64,000 bases of DNA from Erwinia mallotivora (GTDB lineage: Bacteria > Pseudomonadota > Gammaproteobacteria > Enterobacterales > Enterobacteriaceae). The stretch spans positions 1 to 64,000 of the forward strand of contig NZ_JFHN01000026.1 of NCBI RefSeq assembly GCF_000590885.1, read 5' to 3'. Both the position numbers and the translations under genes were made by a program. The notes under the pieces are model-generated. The model made no database searches. It was not told where the DNA came from and saw only the letters and a list, made by a program, of their open reading frames with translations. This document shows, in pieces, positions 8,428-17,517 of the stretch (position 1 is its first letter; the number at the start of each line of letters is the position of its first letter).

Positions 8428-9519
8428 TTAAATGTCGGCGGACTTATCGGTTACGGCTTCTTTAGCATCTGTTTCCTGTAACGTCATACCCGCCACTTCT
8501 ACCTGTTTCAGCCAGATAAGAATATCCATAACCTCCATTAACATATCATCTTCCAGTGAAATAAAAGTGTATTGACTATAAGAATGGTAAAGCTTGCGGG
8601 TTAACGGTATATAGCGAACAACCGGAACCCCAACTTTTTCAGCATAGGCAATTGCGGCTCGCGCTTTCATATTGCTTGCACGCAGAGAAATAAAAGGTAA
8701 CGCAGCCATTTCAGGATTGAAGTAGATAGCTACTGCAATATGCGTTGGGTTGGCCATGACTACTGAAGAATTTCTGATTGCTGCCATATTCTCACCAGAG
8801 AGAATTTCCTGATGCGCCCGACGCCGTGCACTTTTGATCTCCGGATTACCATCACTTTCTTTACGTTCCTGCTTAACTTCATGCTTATCCATCTTTAGAT
8901 CTTTAAAGTGTAAAAAATACTCAACAATATAGTCAGCAAGAAGAACAATCAGCGAACATGCAATAAATATCAGCACGGCCTTAACAATTAATCCAACCCA
9001 GACATTAATTAATGTCTCAAGCGTACCATTATAAGTTGCCAGAGCCTGTCTTAATTCATCATGAATGAGAAGATAACAGGTGTAACTAAAAACAATCAGA
9101 TATAAAACTGACTTAACCAACTCCTTGACAGTGCGCATGCTGAAAATTTTCTTAAATCCTTCAACCGGATTCAGCGCCTTAAAATTCAGTCTTATCGCCT
9201 CAGTAGCTATGGTAAAACGCGTTTGTAATAATGTCGCTGCATAGCAGGCAGCGCAGCAGGCAACAATAAATGGCACGGCCAGATGCAAAAAAACTCGCAT
9301 CAGGACAGCCATGAATTCTTTCAGGTTAATGTCTGAGCCATACAGCAACAGAAAGGTGTAAACCTCAATAAAGTCACGAAAATTAACCAGATTAGTGATG
9401 AAGTAAATTCCGGTGAGTAGGATAACTGTTGAAATAACATCCTTACTTTTGAATGTCTGCCCTTTCTTTTCCGACTTTTTGCGTTTCTTGTCAGTAGGTT
9501 TTTCTGTTTTCTCTGCCAT
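8428..9519 (-). CDS. sctU: SctU (SpaS) export-apparatus switch protein
   Basis: Inner-membrane export-apparatus protein that switches secretion from early (needle) to later substrates by self-cleavage. The Asn-Pro-Thr-His autocleavage site is at 257-260. Four hydrophobic segments fill about 28-200, after a Lys-rich N-terminus typical of the SpaS/YscU/FlhB family. The length of 363 residues is normal. It ends the sctR-S-T-U run. The ribosome site is an eight-G run ending three bases before the ATG, an unusual homopolymer in that place. Confidence 0.95.
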   Translation of the reverse strand: MAEKTEKPTDKKRKKSEKKGQTFKSKDVISTVILLTGIYFITNLVNFRDFIEVYTFLLLYGSDINLKEFMAVLMRVFLHLAVPFIVACCAACYAATLLQTRFTIATEAIRLNFKALNPVEGFKKIFSMRTVKELVKSVLYLIVFSYTCYLLIHDELRQALATYNGTLETLINVWVGLIVKAVLIFIACSLIVLLADYIVEYFLHFKDLKMDKHEVKQERKESDGNPEIKSARRRAHQEILSGENMAAIRNSSVVMANPTHIAVAIYFNPEMAALPFISLRASNMKARAAIAYAEKVGVPVVRYIPLTRKLYHSYSQYTFISLEDDMLMEVMDILIWLKQVEVAGMTLQETDAKEAVTDKSADI

Positions 9520-9532
9520 TTACCCCCCCCTG

Positions 9533-10297
9533 TCAGGAAAAAAAATGCCGGAACATGGTCAGGGAAAACAGTTTCAATGGTTTTTCTGACAAAGCGTGGA
9601 AGCCATAAAATAAAAAAACGACAAAAGCGATAAAACTTTTAACCGACAGTGACAGAGAAAATGGATTCAACTGTGGACAATAGCGGGCAAATACACCCAG
9701 CATCACTTCTGATGTCATCAGAACGATCAATACCGGCGCTGCCAGCAGGATACTGGACCGCATCAGCACCGTGATTAACTGGCCAGCCTCCTGCCAGTTA
9801 AAAGCCACCATTTCACTCCCACGTGGAAAGACTTCGTAGCTCTGCGCTAATAGCTCCATCAGTAAGTGCATACCATTGCTGGCAAAAAAAATCGCGCAAA
9901 AAGCAAAATTAAGAAAGCCAGACAGGACAGATGACTGAGTACCGTTCACCGGATCAATACTGTCACTGATAGTGGCGCCTCGCTGATTATCCAGAATCTC
10001 ACCGACGGCAGTCGCAATCCAGAAGGGTAGTGATAGTGTCATCGCCAGTATCATTCCGACAACGCACTCTTTTACCATAATTATCAGCCATCCCTGTTCT
10101 GGCATAATTTCGCGGTCAAAACATGGCCACAGGCCTATTATGACTAATGAAACAGTAACATTTTTTATAATAAGATTAGAAAGAACCCGCTCACCCAATG
10201 CCGGTAGCAGATAGAAAACCACGGCTATACGCGCATAAGCCATGACAAAAATAAGTACGCTATGTTGAAAATGAAGATAAACAGCAACAAAAAGCAT
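9533..10297 (-). CDS. sctT: SctT (SpaR) export-apparatus protein
   Basis: Polytopic inner-membrane protein of the SpaR/YscT/FliR family and part of the SctRST export pore. It is hydrophobic along its 254 residues, with the family pattern of repeated membrane segments (VLIFVMAYARIAVVFYLLPA near the start; LLAAPVLIVLMTSEVMLGVF near 200). It lies 12 bases behind sctS and 13 before sctU in the standard order. No strong Shine-Dalgarno precedes its ATG, so it may depend on coupling with sctS. Confidence 0.94.
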   Translation of the reverse strand: MLFVAVYLHFQHSVLIFVMAYARIAVVFYLLPALGERVLSNLIIKNVTVSLVIIGLWPCFDREIMPEQGWLIIMVKECVVGMILAMTLSLPFWIATAVGEILDNQRGATISDSIDPVNGTQSSVLSGFLNFAFCAIFFASNGMHLLMELLAQSYEVFPRGSEMVAFNWQEAGQLITVLMRSSILLAAPVLIVLMTSEVMLGVFARYCPQLNPFSLSLSVKSFIAFVVFLFYGFHALSEKPLKLFSLTMFRHFFS

Positions 10298-10309
10298 AAA
10301 TAACCGCTT

Positions 10310-10564
10310 TTATCTGAAGGCCATCTGAAAAGCCTGAATAGCAAAATTCATCATTTCAGCAGAGAACCACTCAATTAACATAAATATACTGGCAAAAACC
10401 GCGAGCATTTTTAGTCCGAATGGCAGTGTTTGTTCCTGTATCTGCATAACCGTCTGAAAAAGGCCAACAATAATACCGACTATAGTTGCGAAGGCGATAG
10501 GAACAGCCGCCAGCTTTAACACGACGATCAATCCGGTGTTACTGATAAAAAGAATATTATTCAT
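10310..10564 (-). CDS. sctS: SctS (SpaQ) export-apparatus protein
   Basis: Small two-helix inner-membrane protein of the SpaQ/YscS/FliQ family, 84 residues, close to the usual 86. It has two long hydrophobic helices (about 8-35 and 48-70) with a polar hairpin QIQEQTLPFG between them, the family hallmark. The ATG at 10564 overlaps the sctR stop as ATGA, so I prefer it over a longer reading that starts inside sctR. Confidence 0.94.
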   Translation of the reverse strand: MNNILFISNTGLIVVLKLAAVPIAFATIVGIIVGLFQTVMQIQEQTLPFGLKMLAVFASIFMLIEWFSAEMMNFAIQAFQMAFR

Positions 10565-11232
10565 ATTGTCATTAAATCGGCATATTGCGAAATAAGCCCT
10601 TTTGTGAGTAGAGTCCAACCATTCATGGCGACAAAGAGAATGAGTTTTATTGGGATGGAAATAGTCACCGGACTCATCATCATCATTCCCAGAGCCAGTA
10701 AGATACTTGAAACGACCATATCAATGACGACGAACGGCACATAGAGAAAAAAGGCAATTTTAAACGCACTTTGTATTTCACTTAAGGCGTAGGCAGGCAT
10801 TAATGTCATTAACGACAATTGACTGAGATCATGCTCTTCTGCTCTGATTAAATCCTGTTCCTGCTGTCGCTGCTGAACTTTATGGAAAAACTGAATGAGT
10901 TCATGGTCCGAATAACGAACCAGATAATCCCGATAGCCATCAAGGCCCTGTTCAACCAGCTGGTTGACCGATTTGGTATTGTTGAAATCAATATTATTCT
11001 CTTCAATGTAACTGGTTATTTTCTGACATACCGGCATCATAACAAATGCAGTCAGTATAAGTGCAACACCATTGAGAGTCAGGTTTGAGGGCACCTGCTG
11101 AATGCCCAACGCATTGCGTACCATAACCAGAACAATTGAAAATTTTATGAAGCACGTCCCTCCCGCTATGATAAAAGGAAGTAAAGTAAAAAAGGAGAGT
11201 AATGCAATTAAGGAGATATCATTACTCAACAT
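10561..11232 (-). CDS. sctR: SctR (SpaP) export-apparatus protein
   Basis: Core subunit of the export pore, SpaP/YscR/FliP family, 223 residues. Family signatures are the N-terminal FIKFSIVLVMVRNALGIQQ helix, the hydrophilic periplasmic centre and the C-terminal DMVVSSILLALGMMMMSP segment. It overlaps sctQ by 11 bases upstream and sctS by four bases downstream, so sctQ-R-S form one translational unit. Confidence 0.96.
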   Translation of the reverse strand: MLSNDISLIALLSFFTLLPFIIAGGTCFIKFSIVLVMVRNALGIQQVPSNLTLNGVALILTAFVMMPVCQKITSYIEENNIDFNNTKSVNQLVEQGLDGYRDYLVRYSDHELIQFFHKVQQRQQEQDLIRAEEHDLSQLSLMTLMPAYALSEIQSAFKIAFFLYVPFVVIDMVVSSILLALGMMMMSPVTISIPIKLILFVAMNGWTLLTKGLISQYADLMTI

Positions 11233-11539
11233 CAGAATAACCCGTCAATCTGGCATTCATGTTGTTAACTTTATTCACTTCAACAGCTAAGGTTCCATTT
11301 TCAAGAGCAACCAGCTCACCCTGACCAAAGAATTTTCTGTTAAGATAAATCTTTACCTGATGTTCTGCCTGCGGGCTGACGGGTAAGACTGTACCGGGAC
11401 AGATATCATCCAGATCATTTAATGTTACTGTGCGGCTATCAAGTACAAACTCAATATCAACCGGTAACTGAGTCCATTGTAATAATGTTTCTTCTTCAGC
11501 ACGGTATTCCTGTGACTCATCATATAATTGCTCCTCCAC
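11222..11539 (-). CDS. internal translation product SctQ-C (SpoA domain only)
   Basis: Inside sctQ an AGGAGG (plus-strand 11545-11550) stands five bases before an in-frame GTG at codon 204. Initiation there gives a 105-residue protein with just the C-terminal SpoA domain. Salmonella spaO, Yersinia yscQ and Shigella spa33 are known to make such short forms from internal starts, the Salmonella one at about codon 203. The near-perfect ribosome site deep in a coding region is strong sequence support; expression is inferred. Confidence 0.75.
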   Translation of the reverse strand: MEEQLYDESQEYRAEEETLLQWTQLPVDIEFVLDSRTVTLNDLDDICPGTVLPVSPQAEHQVKIYLNRKFFGQGELVALENGTLAVEVNKVNNMNARLTGYSDVE

Positions 11540-12148
11540 TATTACCTCCTGATATCGATCATAATTAAAAGTAAACAGACACCGCTGACCAATTGCCAGG
11601 TGAGGGGAATATTGCTTAATTAGCAGCAAATCACCGACGGCAACGTCAACAAGCGTGGCTAACGGTAGCTGACTGGTTCCCAGCACATACCGAAGGATAA
11701 ATGGAATCTTTTCGCGCAGCTGGTCGCCATTCTCATTGTCAGCGTTGTGATCAACAGGCCATTTCAGACACAGTAAAGGACAAGGCTGGGCTGGCAACGA
11801 CAGCATTCTTTCTGGCAGTGCCTGCTCGGGCAGGGTGATAGTTTGCACCTCCCAGATTGTGTCTTTCACCAGAAAACTGAGTTGCATGCTGTTCAACCAG
11901 CAAACCAGATAATTAAGCGGGACCTGCTGCCACGGAACACCCGGCAGCTGAACACTCATTACATCCAACCAGTGATCAATATGAAGAAATGCCTCTGTCT
12001 GATTTTGCTGTGAATCCGTCAACAATAACGTCAGATAGCGTGCATCTTTTTGTATATCAACAATTCTGCTGTCGGGATGTTGACTCATCTGGCGTTCTAA
12101 TGGGGTCTGCTTTTTATTAAAGACCCTGAGATGCTGCCGCAGGCTCAT
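11222..12148 (-). CDS. sctQ: SctQ (SpaO) cytoplasmic sorting-platform (C-ring) protein
   Basis: Sorting-platform protein, 308 residues, similar in length to Salmonella SpaO (303). The C-terminal SpoA domain is clear (about 228-295; LPVDIEFVLDSRTV, then VKIYLNRKFFGQGELVALENG). The N-terminal half is diverged, as usual. It starts with an ATGA overlap on sctP and overlaps sctR. An internal in-frame GTG with a perfect ribosome site would make a separate SpoA-only product, listed separately. Confidence 0.93.
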   Translation of the reverse strand: MSLRQHLRVFNKKQTPLERQMSQHPDSRIVDIQKDARYLTLLLTDSQQNQTEAFLHIDHWLDVMSVQLPGVPWQQVPLNYLVCWLNSMQLSFLVKDTIWEVQTITLPEQALPERMLSLPAQPCPLLCLKWPVDHNADNENGDQLREKIPFILRYVLGTSQLPLATLVDVAVGDLLLIKQYSPHLAIGQRCLFTFNYDRYQEVIVEEQLYDESQEYRAEEETLLQWTQLPVDIEFVLDSRTVTLNDLDDICPGTVLPVSPQAEHQVKIYLNRKFFGQGELVALENGTLAVEVNKVNNMNARLTGYSDVE

Positions 12149-13275
12149 TCTTGTTCCTCATCCTGGGCATGCTCTTGCTGTCTTTGTTTCTGTTCATCGC
12201 CATCACGTCTCGGCTCAAGTAGCTTCGGCGTATGGCTTGTAAGCTGTGCAAACTGGCTGGTCAGCGCATCGGCAGCACGTGTTCCGGAGGGAAGCAACGT
12301 CATATTTCCATCGCGTACTGCTTCGCCAGAAACGGAGACTTTCACCGAATGCTGACCGGACCATTGCTGAAACTTGTAATCCAGATCCAGTGAACGGCTG
12401 CTGGTGGGAGATTCTGCCGCCTGCGCACGCATTTTGCTTTGCAGCATGGCAGCAGGATTCGATCGTGAATGTTCAGCGGCGTTGCCCGGCTGGCCCTCAT
12501 TCACGGCTTCCCTTTTTAATAGACCGCCCTGTTGCTGCTGCATCAAGGCATCGGAATCCTGAAACAAACTGGATTTCCGCTCAGCCAGAGGAACCTGTGA
12601 CGGCTTTTCCTTATCGGCTACCCTGGTTAATATCGCCGATTCAGAGAGCGCAGTACCAGTGGGCAGAGTGCGGTTGATATCAGATCTGCCCCGCTCACTC
12701 TCTGCAACCAGATGGGTGGTGGCCGAATTATTGATACTGCTTTCCATCCGGGCATCAGCAGGTTTTATATTGTTCAGGCCATTACCCGCGAATAAGTCAG
12801 CCGCTTTCACCTTATTCACATCATTACCGGTAAACAAATCGGCAGATTTCGTCTTATTCACGCCGTTACCAACGAGCAAATCGGCGGATTTCGTATTATT
12901 AACCGCCTTTGCAGCCATTTTGTCAGGGAGCTTTTGATTAACAATATCCGTAGCTGACTGAAAACGTTTAGTTTTGTTATTATCCAACAGCCCGGTATGT
13001 GCAGTACTGCTGCTGAAAAACTGTTCAAAATTCTTATTGCTGTAACTGGTTGGCTGATGGTCATTGTTCTCTACTGACAGCTGGCCTCCTGATGTAAGAG
13101 AATTTTCATCCTTCTGTTGCATCACCAGATTAATCAGTCCACCAGGAAGTTCTGCAAGCTGAGCATCTTTGTGTTGTTTGATCTTTTTGTTGATGTTCTC
13201 AGTAAGAGAGTCTTCCCCTGAAGCATTATCAAAGTTGAAATCTGTTTTTAAGACTTCATTAATTTTTCCTGACAT
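12145..13275 (-). CDS. sctP: SctP (InvJ/SpaN) needle-length and switch protein
   Basis: Needle-length control protein, 376 residues, hydrophilic, rich in Asn, Ser, Gln and Asp, with little conserved sequence except the C-terminal substrate-switch region (about 295-350; LDLDYKFQQWSGQHSVKVSV). Position between sctO and sctQ matches invJ/spaN. An approximate 14-residue repeat (VNxTKSADLFxGNx) recurs four times at 125-180. The ATG overlaps sctO, and the stop overlaps the sctQ start. Confidence 0.85.
   Translation of the reverse strand: MSGKINEVLKTDFNFDNASGEDSLTENINKKIKQHKDAQLAELPGGLINLVMQQKDENSLTSGGQLSVENNDHQPTSYSNKNFEQFFSSSTAHTGLLDNNKTKRFQSATDIVNQKLPDKMAAKAVNNTKSADLLVGNGVNKTKSADLFTGNDVNKVKAADLFAGNGLNNIKPADARMESSINNSATTHLVAESERGRSDINRTLPTGTALSESAILTRVADKEKPSQVPLAERKSSLFQDSDALMQQQQGGLLKREAVNEGQPGNAAEHSRSNPAAMLQSKMRAQAAESPTSSRSLDLDYKFQQWSGQHSVKVSVSGEAVRDGNMTLLPSGTRAADALTSQFAQLTSHTPKLLEPRRDGDEQKQRQQEHAQDEEQE
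12736..12903 (-). repeat. four tandem 42-bp (14-residue) coding repeats in sctP
   Basis: Residues 125-138, 139-152, 153-166 and 167-180 of SctP repeat the pattern V/L-N-x-x-K-x-A-D-L-x-x-G-N-x, the last copy decayed after KPADA. At DNA level the unit is 42 bases (gcggatttcgt- and ttattcac-type strings recur). An in-frame change in copy number would alter the length of the needle-length protein. Confidence 0.8.
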
Positions 13276-13717
13276 AACCAGCCATCTCCTGAATTTCGTT
13301 TTCGATACTATTAGCTATGCGTTTAAGATGAGCCTTACGGATTTTCTGCAAATAATCACTTATTTTGTGATGTCGTTTATCCAACAAACTCAATGCAGTC
13401 AGAAAATTTTGTAACTGATGTTCATATTTAATTTTTTCATCTTCAAGTTTTGTTATTTTCTGGATAACATTTTGTTGATGAACCAGTAAAGTTCCCTGAC
13501 GACGAATGCCTTTGTAAATATCATCCCTGTCGAGGACTCCAGAGGGCGTTAACCTTTTAATTTCCTGATTTATACCCGCGTACTCATCGTAAAACTGCGA
13601 GATCATTTTGTTTATCTCAGCAATTTTTCCCTGAACTTGCAGAATATTTCCCTGGAGTATCTTCTGCTTGCGCTCCAGCATAGAAACAAAAGTACGCCCT
13701 TTACGCCAGACATCCAT
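13259..13717 (-). CDS. sctO: SctO (InvI/SpaM) stalk protein
   Basis: Central stalk of the type III ATPase, SpaM/YscO/FliJ family, 152 residues. It is almost entirely charged coiled coil (about 12-130), as the family requires, with no other domain. It overlaps the end of sctN by 17 bases and sctP by the same. Recognition rests on place, length and coiled-coil character rather than conserved motifs. Confidence 0.87.
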   Translation of the reverse strand: MDVWRKGRTFVSMLERKQKILQGNILQVQGKIAEINKMISQFYDEYAGINQEIKRLTPSGVLDRDDIYKGIRRQGTLLVHQQNVIQKITKLEDEKIKYEHQLQNFLTALSLLDKRHHKISDYLQKIRKAHLKRIANSIENEIQEMAGYVRKN

Positions 13718-14996
13718 ACATCACTTCCAGGCAAACACGCATTTCCATTTTTTCTGCCATATTTTGTTTAAGAAATTCTTCCATAATTTTCTTTTTATCA
13801 AACGCAATATCGTTGTCCTGATTTTCACCGCGGCGATATTCACCCAGATCAATATAAAGTTGCATCTCCTGCTGACGTGCCAGCAGTTCGCGAAATCGGG
13901 TAGCCATCTGCTGATGTCCGGATTCAGTTATCTGGTTAAAAACCCTGCTAATACTTTGCAAGACATCAATAGCAGGATAGTGCCCTTTGGCCGCAAGTTT
14001 TCGACTCAGATAAATATGACCATCAAGAATAGAGCGCACTTCGTCACCAATGACGTCGTGTTCTTCTTCATTTTCAATTAATACCGTATAAAACGCGGTT
14101 ACCGATCCGGACTGAAAGCATCCGGGTTGCTCGAGCAGTTTGGGCAGGGCTTCAAACACCGAAGCCGGATATCCCTGGCGAGCGGGTAATTCTCCCATTG
14201 TCAGGGCAACATCACGTAATGCACGGGCGTAGCGGGTAATCGAATCCACAAACAGCAAAACATTTTTACCACGGTCGCTAAAATAGCAGGCCACGGATGA
14301 GGCTATCTGAGCAGCATTACAGCGTTCTGTGCATGAACGGTCAGAGGTTGAGTAGACCAGAATAACCTGTGAGCGTCTGGAAGATTTTTTGATCTCTTCA
14401 ACAAACTCAGTCACTTCACGCCCACGCTCGCCGATCAAACCAATGACATAAATATCAGCGCTGGAGTGCTCAATAATCATGCTCATCAGCGAGGTTTTAC
14501 CGCATCCTGCCGCAGCAAAAATGCCTATACGCTGTCCCTCTCCACAGGTGAGCAGGCCATCAATAGCTCTGACGCCTGTTGTTACCGGAGACGAAATTGG
14601 TCGTCGTTGACTGAAGTCACGCGCTTTGCCGCAAGCAGGGATGGATACGCCCCCAACCAGAGACGAGGGAGGCGTGTCATCAAGACGCCCCCGAATAACC
14701 CCGGTAGCATCAATAATGCTGCCGGGTAAATTATCTCCCACCTGAACATAAAAAGGTTTTCCCGTGGGCAGCAGCACGTTACTTCGGCAGAAGCCGTGAT
14801 TGTCGCCGAGCAAGCTGAGTAATGTATATTCTTTATTAAAGCCAATAACCTGAGCAAAACCCATGACTTCAGGCTCCAGTATCGATTTTTGTATCTCACA
14901 AATCTCACCGATAGTGGTTTCAGGTAAAAGCGCTTCGATAATATTACCCTGTATACGTACAGGATGAGCAAGATGTACAAAACATTGCGCGACCAT
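13701..14996 (-). CDS. sctN: SctN (InvC) type III secretion ATPase
   Basis: Hexameric ATPase that unfolds substrates and strips chaperones at the sorting platform. It has a Walker A AAAGCGKTS near residue 165, a Walker B LLFVDSITRYARALRD near 240 and the F1-type RQGYPASVFEALPKLLE loop. I chose the ATG at 14996 because GAGG lies nine bases upstream; the frame extends five codons to a TTG. About 431 residues, normal for InvC. It lies between the InvB-like chaperone and sctO. Confidence 0.96.
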   Translation of the reverse strand: MVAQCFVHLAHPVRIQGNIIEALLPETTIGEICEIQKSILEPEVMGFAQVIGFNKEYTLLSLLGDNHGFCRSNVLLPTGKPFYVQVGDNLPGSIIDATGVIRGRLDDTPPSSLVGGVSIPACGKARDFSQRRPISSPVTTGVRAIDGLLTCGEGQRIGIFAAAGCGKTSLMSMIIEHSSADIYVIGLIGERGREVTEFVEEIKKSSRRSQVILVYSTSDRSCTERCNAAQIASSVACYFSDRGKNVLLFVDSITRYARALRDVALTMGELPARQGYPASVFEALPKLLEQPGCFQSGSVTAFYTVLIENEEEHDVIGDEVRSILDGHIYLSRKLAAKGHYPAIDVLQSISRVFNQITESGHQQMATRFRELLARQQEMQLYIDLGEYRRGENQDNDIAFDKKKIMEEFLKQNMAEKMEMRVCLEVMYGCLA

Positions 14997-15014
14997 GTTA
15001 TTCAGCCTCAATTA

Positions 15015-15422
15015 CTACATCAAAACAGCACGGTATTCCTGCATAATGCTGAGGAAATTATCCAGAACTTCCATAAAAGCAGAAGGTGACTCAAGAAATT
15101 TATCTTTTACAAGTGCCCTGAGTTCAAGATTACCGTCAATCGGGTAGAGACAGGGTTGTCCGGCATAAAAAAATGCTTCATTGTAATTAAACATAACTGT
15201 AAAGATATTTTCACTGCAATAGCTCATAGACGAAGGACTATAATCACAAAGTTTAGTCCATACCCAGACTTCATCATCATCAGTTTTGATATTAATTGCT
15301 GGTATATCATCTTTCATATTTAATGAAATAGTAGAGTGATTGCTGAGATCACTATCAACGATATCAGAAAGTCCAGCATCACTAAGCATTCCAGAAATTA
15401 ATGTTGCAACGTCATATTTCAT
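15015..15422 (-). CDS. invB: InvB/Spa15-like effector chaperone
   Basis: Class IB type III chaperone, 135 residues, acidic. It resembles InvB/Spa15 (N-terminal helix LISGMLSDAGLSDIV, then a dimer-forming sheet with DDDEVWVWTKL) and sits between sctV and sctN, as invB does in SPI-1. InvB-type chaperones serve several effectors; here the two large effector candidates at the island ends, neither with its own obvious chaperone, are the likely clients (inference). Confidence 0.88.
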   Translation of the reverse strand: MKYDVATLISGMLSDAGLSDIVDSDLSNHSTISLNMKDDIPAINIKTDDDEVWVWTKLCDYSPSSMSYCSENIFTVMFNYNEAFFYAGQPCLYPIDGNLELRALVKDKFLESPSAFMEVLDNFLSIMQEYRAVLM

Positions 15423-15433
15423 TTGTTCCCCTT

Positions 15434-17485
15434 TTAATTTTCCAGTGAACCAATAACGTCAACCTCAACGGTACTGGCAATGTCAGAGAAAGAAAGCACT
15501 TCCATTTCCGGATAAGAACCTTCAACAATTTTCTTCACAAAACGCCGTATATCTGTGGAAACCATCAAGACAACATCTCTGGCATTAATGCCGTTTGAGG
15601 TGATGCAATTTTTCAGTAGATTTAATAAATTTTCAGTCTCAGGTGGAGGTAAATTAATAAACGTGCCCGCAGAGGTCTGCCTGATAGCACTGCGTACCAA
15701 ACTTTCAATATCATGTGAAAGAACTAATGCGGTTATACGTCCATTGGAAGTAAAGCGGTTAGAAATGTAGCGAGATAAGATGCCACGCACATGTTCTACC
15801 AGCATAATAGGATCTTTTTCTTTAGGTGCCCACTGAACCAGTGCCTCAAGTATTAAACGCATATTTCTGATCGAAATTCGTTCCTGCAACAGTCGCTGAA
15901 ATACTTCAGTTATGCGTTGTACTGTGTTGTTGCGATAACATTCTTTGAGTAATTCGGGATACTTCTTCTCCAGATCATCCAGCAGGGTTTTAGTCTCCTG
16001 AATGCCAAAAAACTCGGTGATATTATGTACCAACAGCGTAGATATGCAGGCATAAAACTCATCTGTGGCGCTACGCGTGTAAAAACCAAGCTGATGGGCT
16101 TTTTCACTCCTCTCCTGAGGAAGCCAATAGGTATTACCCGTCACGTTTTCAACAACGACCACGCTGGAGTCGATAACCTCCAGTTCATCTCCTCGCAGCA
16201 GTATTCTGCACATTCCCGGGAAAATATTGTAACTGGCTACGTGAATCTCATTAATGGCAACTCTCAGCACACCACGTTCCGCGTTATCTTCATAATTGAT
16301 AGTAATGCCGGGGAGACGCACCCCATACTCGATGAAGAAATTCCGCTTCAGCAGAGAGACAACGCCATTTTCCTGAAAATACTTCTCATAACCTTTCCAC
16401 GCCGAAATAATCAAAGGAATCGTTTCTGGAATGTACTCCCCGTCAATGACAACAGGCTTACTCTCAGGTTCGGTTTTTTCATCCTCTTGAACATCCTTAC
16501 CTGACGACGTGGCTCCCTTTTTCTCAGCAAGTTTTTGTTTGAAATATATACCTGTTAACACCGCCGCCAGCAGACAAAATATGATTAGTGGGAAGCCAGG
16601 CAGCAGTCCAAGAGCGACACAAAGAATCGCCGTCACCACCAGAATAAATTTATTTGAAAACAGATCCTGAATGATTTTCGAACCGAGGTTGCTGTTCTTA
16701 CTGTTGTTAACTCTGGTAACAATCAGCCCGGCGCTGATTGATGTCAGCAGCGCAGGAATTTGTGCAACCAATGCATCTCCAATGGTAAGCAGGGTAAATA
16801 CCGATAATGCATGGGACATATCCATACCATGTTGCATCACCCCAACAGAAATACCGCCTATCAGATTAACAAAAATGATAATAATACCGGCAATGGCATC
16901 GCCTTTGATAAACTTCATCGCACCATCAAGTGCACCGTAAAGTTGACTTTCGGCTTCAAGATCGCTACGTCGCTGCTTAACTTCTTTTTCGTCTATTACT
17001 CCGGCTTTCAAATCTGCATCAATGCTCATTTGCTTACCGGGCATGGCATCGAGTGAAAAGCGGGCAGCAACTTCTGCTATACGCTCAGACCCTTTGGTAA
17101 TAACGATAAATTGAACAATAGTAACTATGAAGAAAATAACAAAGCCGACAATTAAGTTATCAGCAATAACAAACTCACCAAAACTGGCGATAATTTCACC
17201 TGCATCGGCATCTGCCAGAACCAGACGACTGGTACTGATAGAAATCGCCAGCCGGAATATGGTACTTATTAAAAGAATTGATGGAAATGTTGAAAAATCG
17301 AGTATTCTTTTAATATAAAAAGACCCCAGGAAGATGAGCAGGGACATCGTCAGATTCAGGCCTATCAGGAAATCGACCAGATATGTTGGCAGTGGAATAA
17401 TAAGCATCACCACGACCATAATCATCATGACAAGTATGATTAATTCTGGTTTTGTACGAATGTCCAAAATGAAATTTTTTAACAT
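15434..17485 (-). CDS. sctV: SctV (InvA) export-gate protein
   Basis: Major export-apparatus subunit, InvA/MxiA/FlhA family, about 683 residues. The N-terminal third carries the membrane segments and the family signature from LLISTIFRLAISISTSRLVL through FIVITKGSERIAEVAARFSLD and MPGKQMSIDADLKAG. The C-terminal cytoplasmic domain (about 350-683) forms the nonameric ring that receives chaperone-effector complexes. The ATG at 17485 fits InvA's start; a TTG five codons earlier is possible. It lies 32 bases behind sctW. Confidence 0.96.
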   Translation of the reverse strand: MLKNFILDIRTKPELIILVMMIMVVVMLIIPLPTYLVDFLIGLNLTMSLLIFLGSFYIKRILDFSTFPSILLISTIFRLAISISTSRLVLADADAGEIIASFGEFVIADNLIVGFVIFFIVTIVQFIVITKGSERIAEVAARFSLDAMPGKQMSIDADLKAGVIDEKEVKQRRSDLEAESQLYGALDGAMKFIKGDAIAGIIIIFVNLIGGISVGVMQHGMDMSHALSVFTLLTIGDALVAQIPALLTSISAGLIVTRVNNSKNSNLGSKIIQDLFSNKFILVVTAILCVALGLLPGFPLIIFCLLAAVLTGIYFKQKLAEKKGATSSGKDVQEDEKTEPESKPVVIDGEYIPETIPLIISAWKGYEKYFQENGVVSLLKRNFFIEYGVRLPGITINYEDNAERGVLRVAINEIHVASYNIFPGMCRILLRGDELEVIDSSVVVVENVTGNTYWLPQERSEKAHQLGFYTRSATDEFYACISTLLVHNITEFFGIQETKTLLDDLEKKYPELLKECYRNNTVQRITEVFQRLLQERISIRNMRLILEALVQWAPKEKDPIMLVEHVRGILSRYISNRFTSNGRITALVLSHDIESLVRSAIRQTSAGTFINLPPPETENLLNLLKNCITSNGINARDVVLMVSTDIRRFVKKIVEGSYPEMEVLSFSDIASTVEVDVIGSLEN

Positions 17486-17517
17486 TTCAATTAACACCAA
17501 TAAAGGTCAGATAAAAG

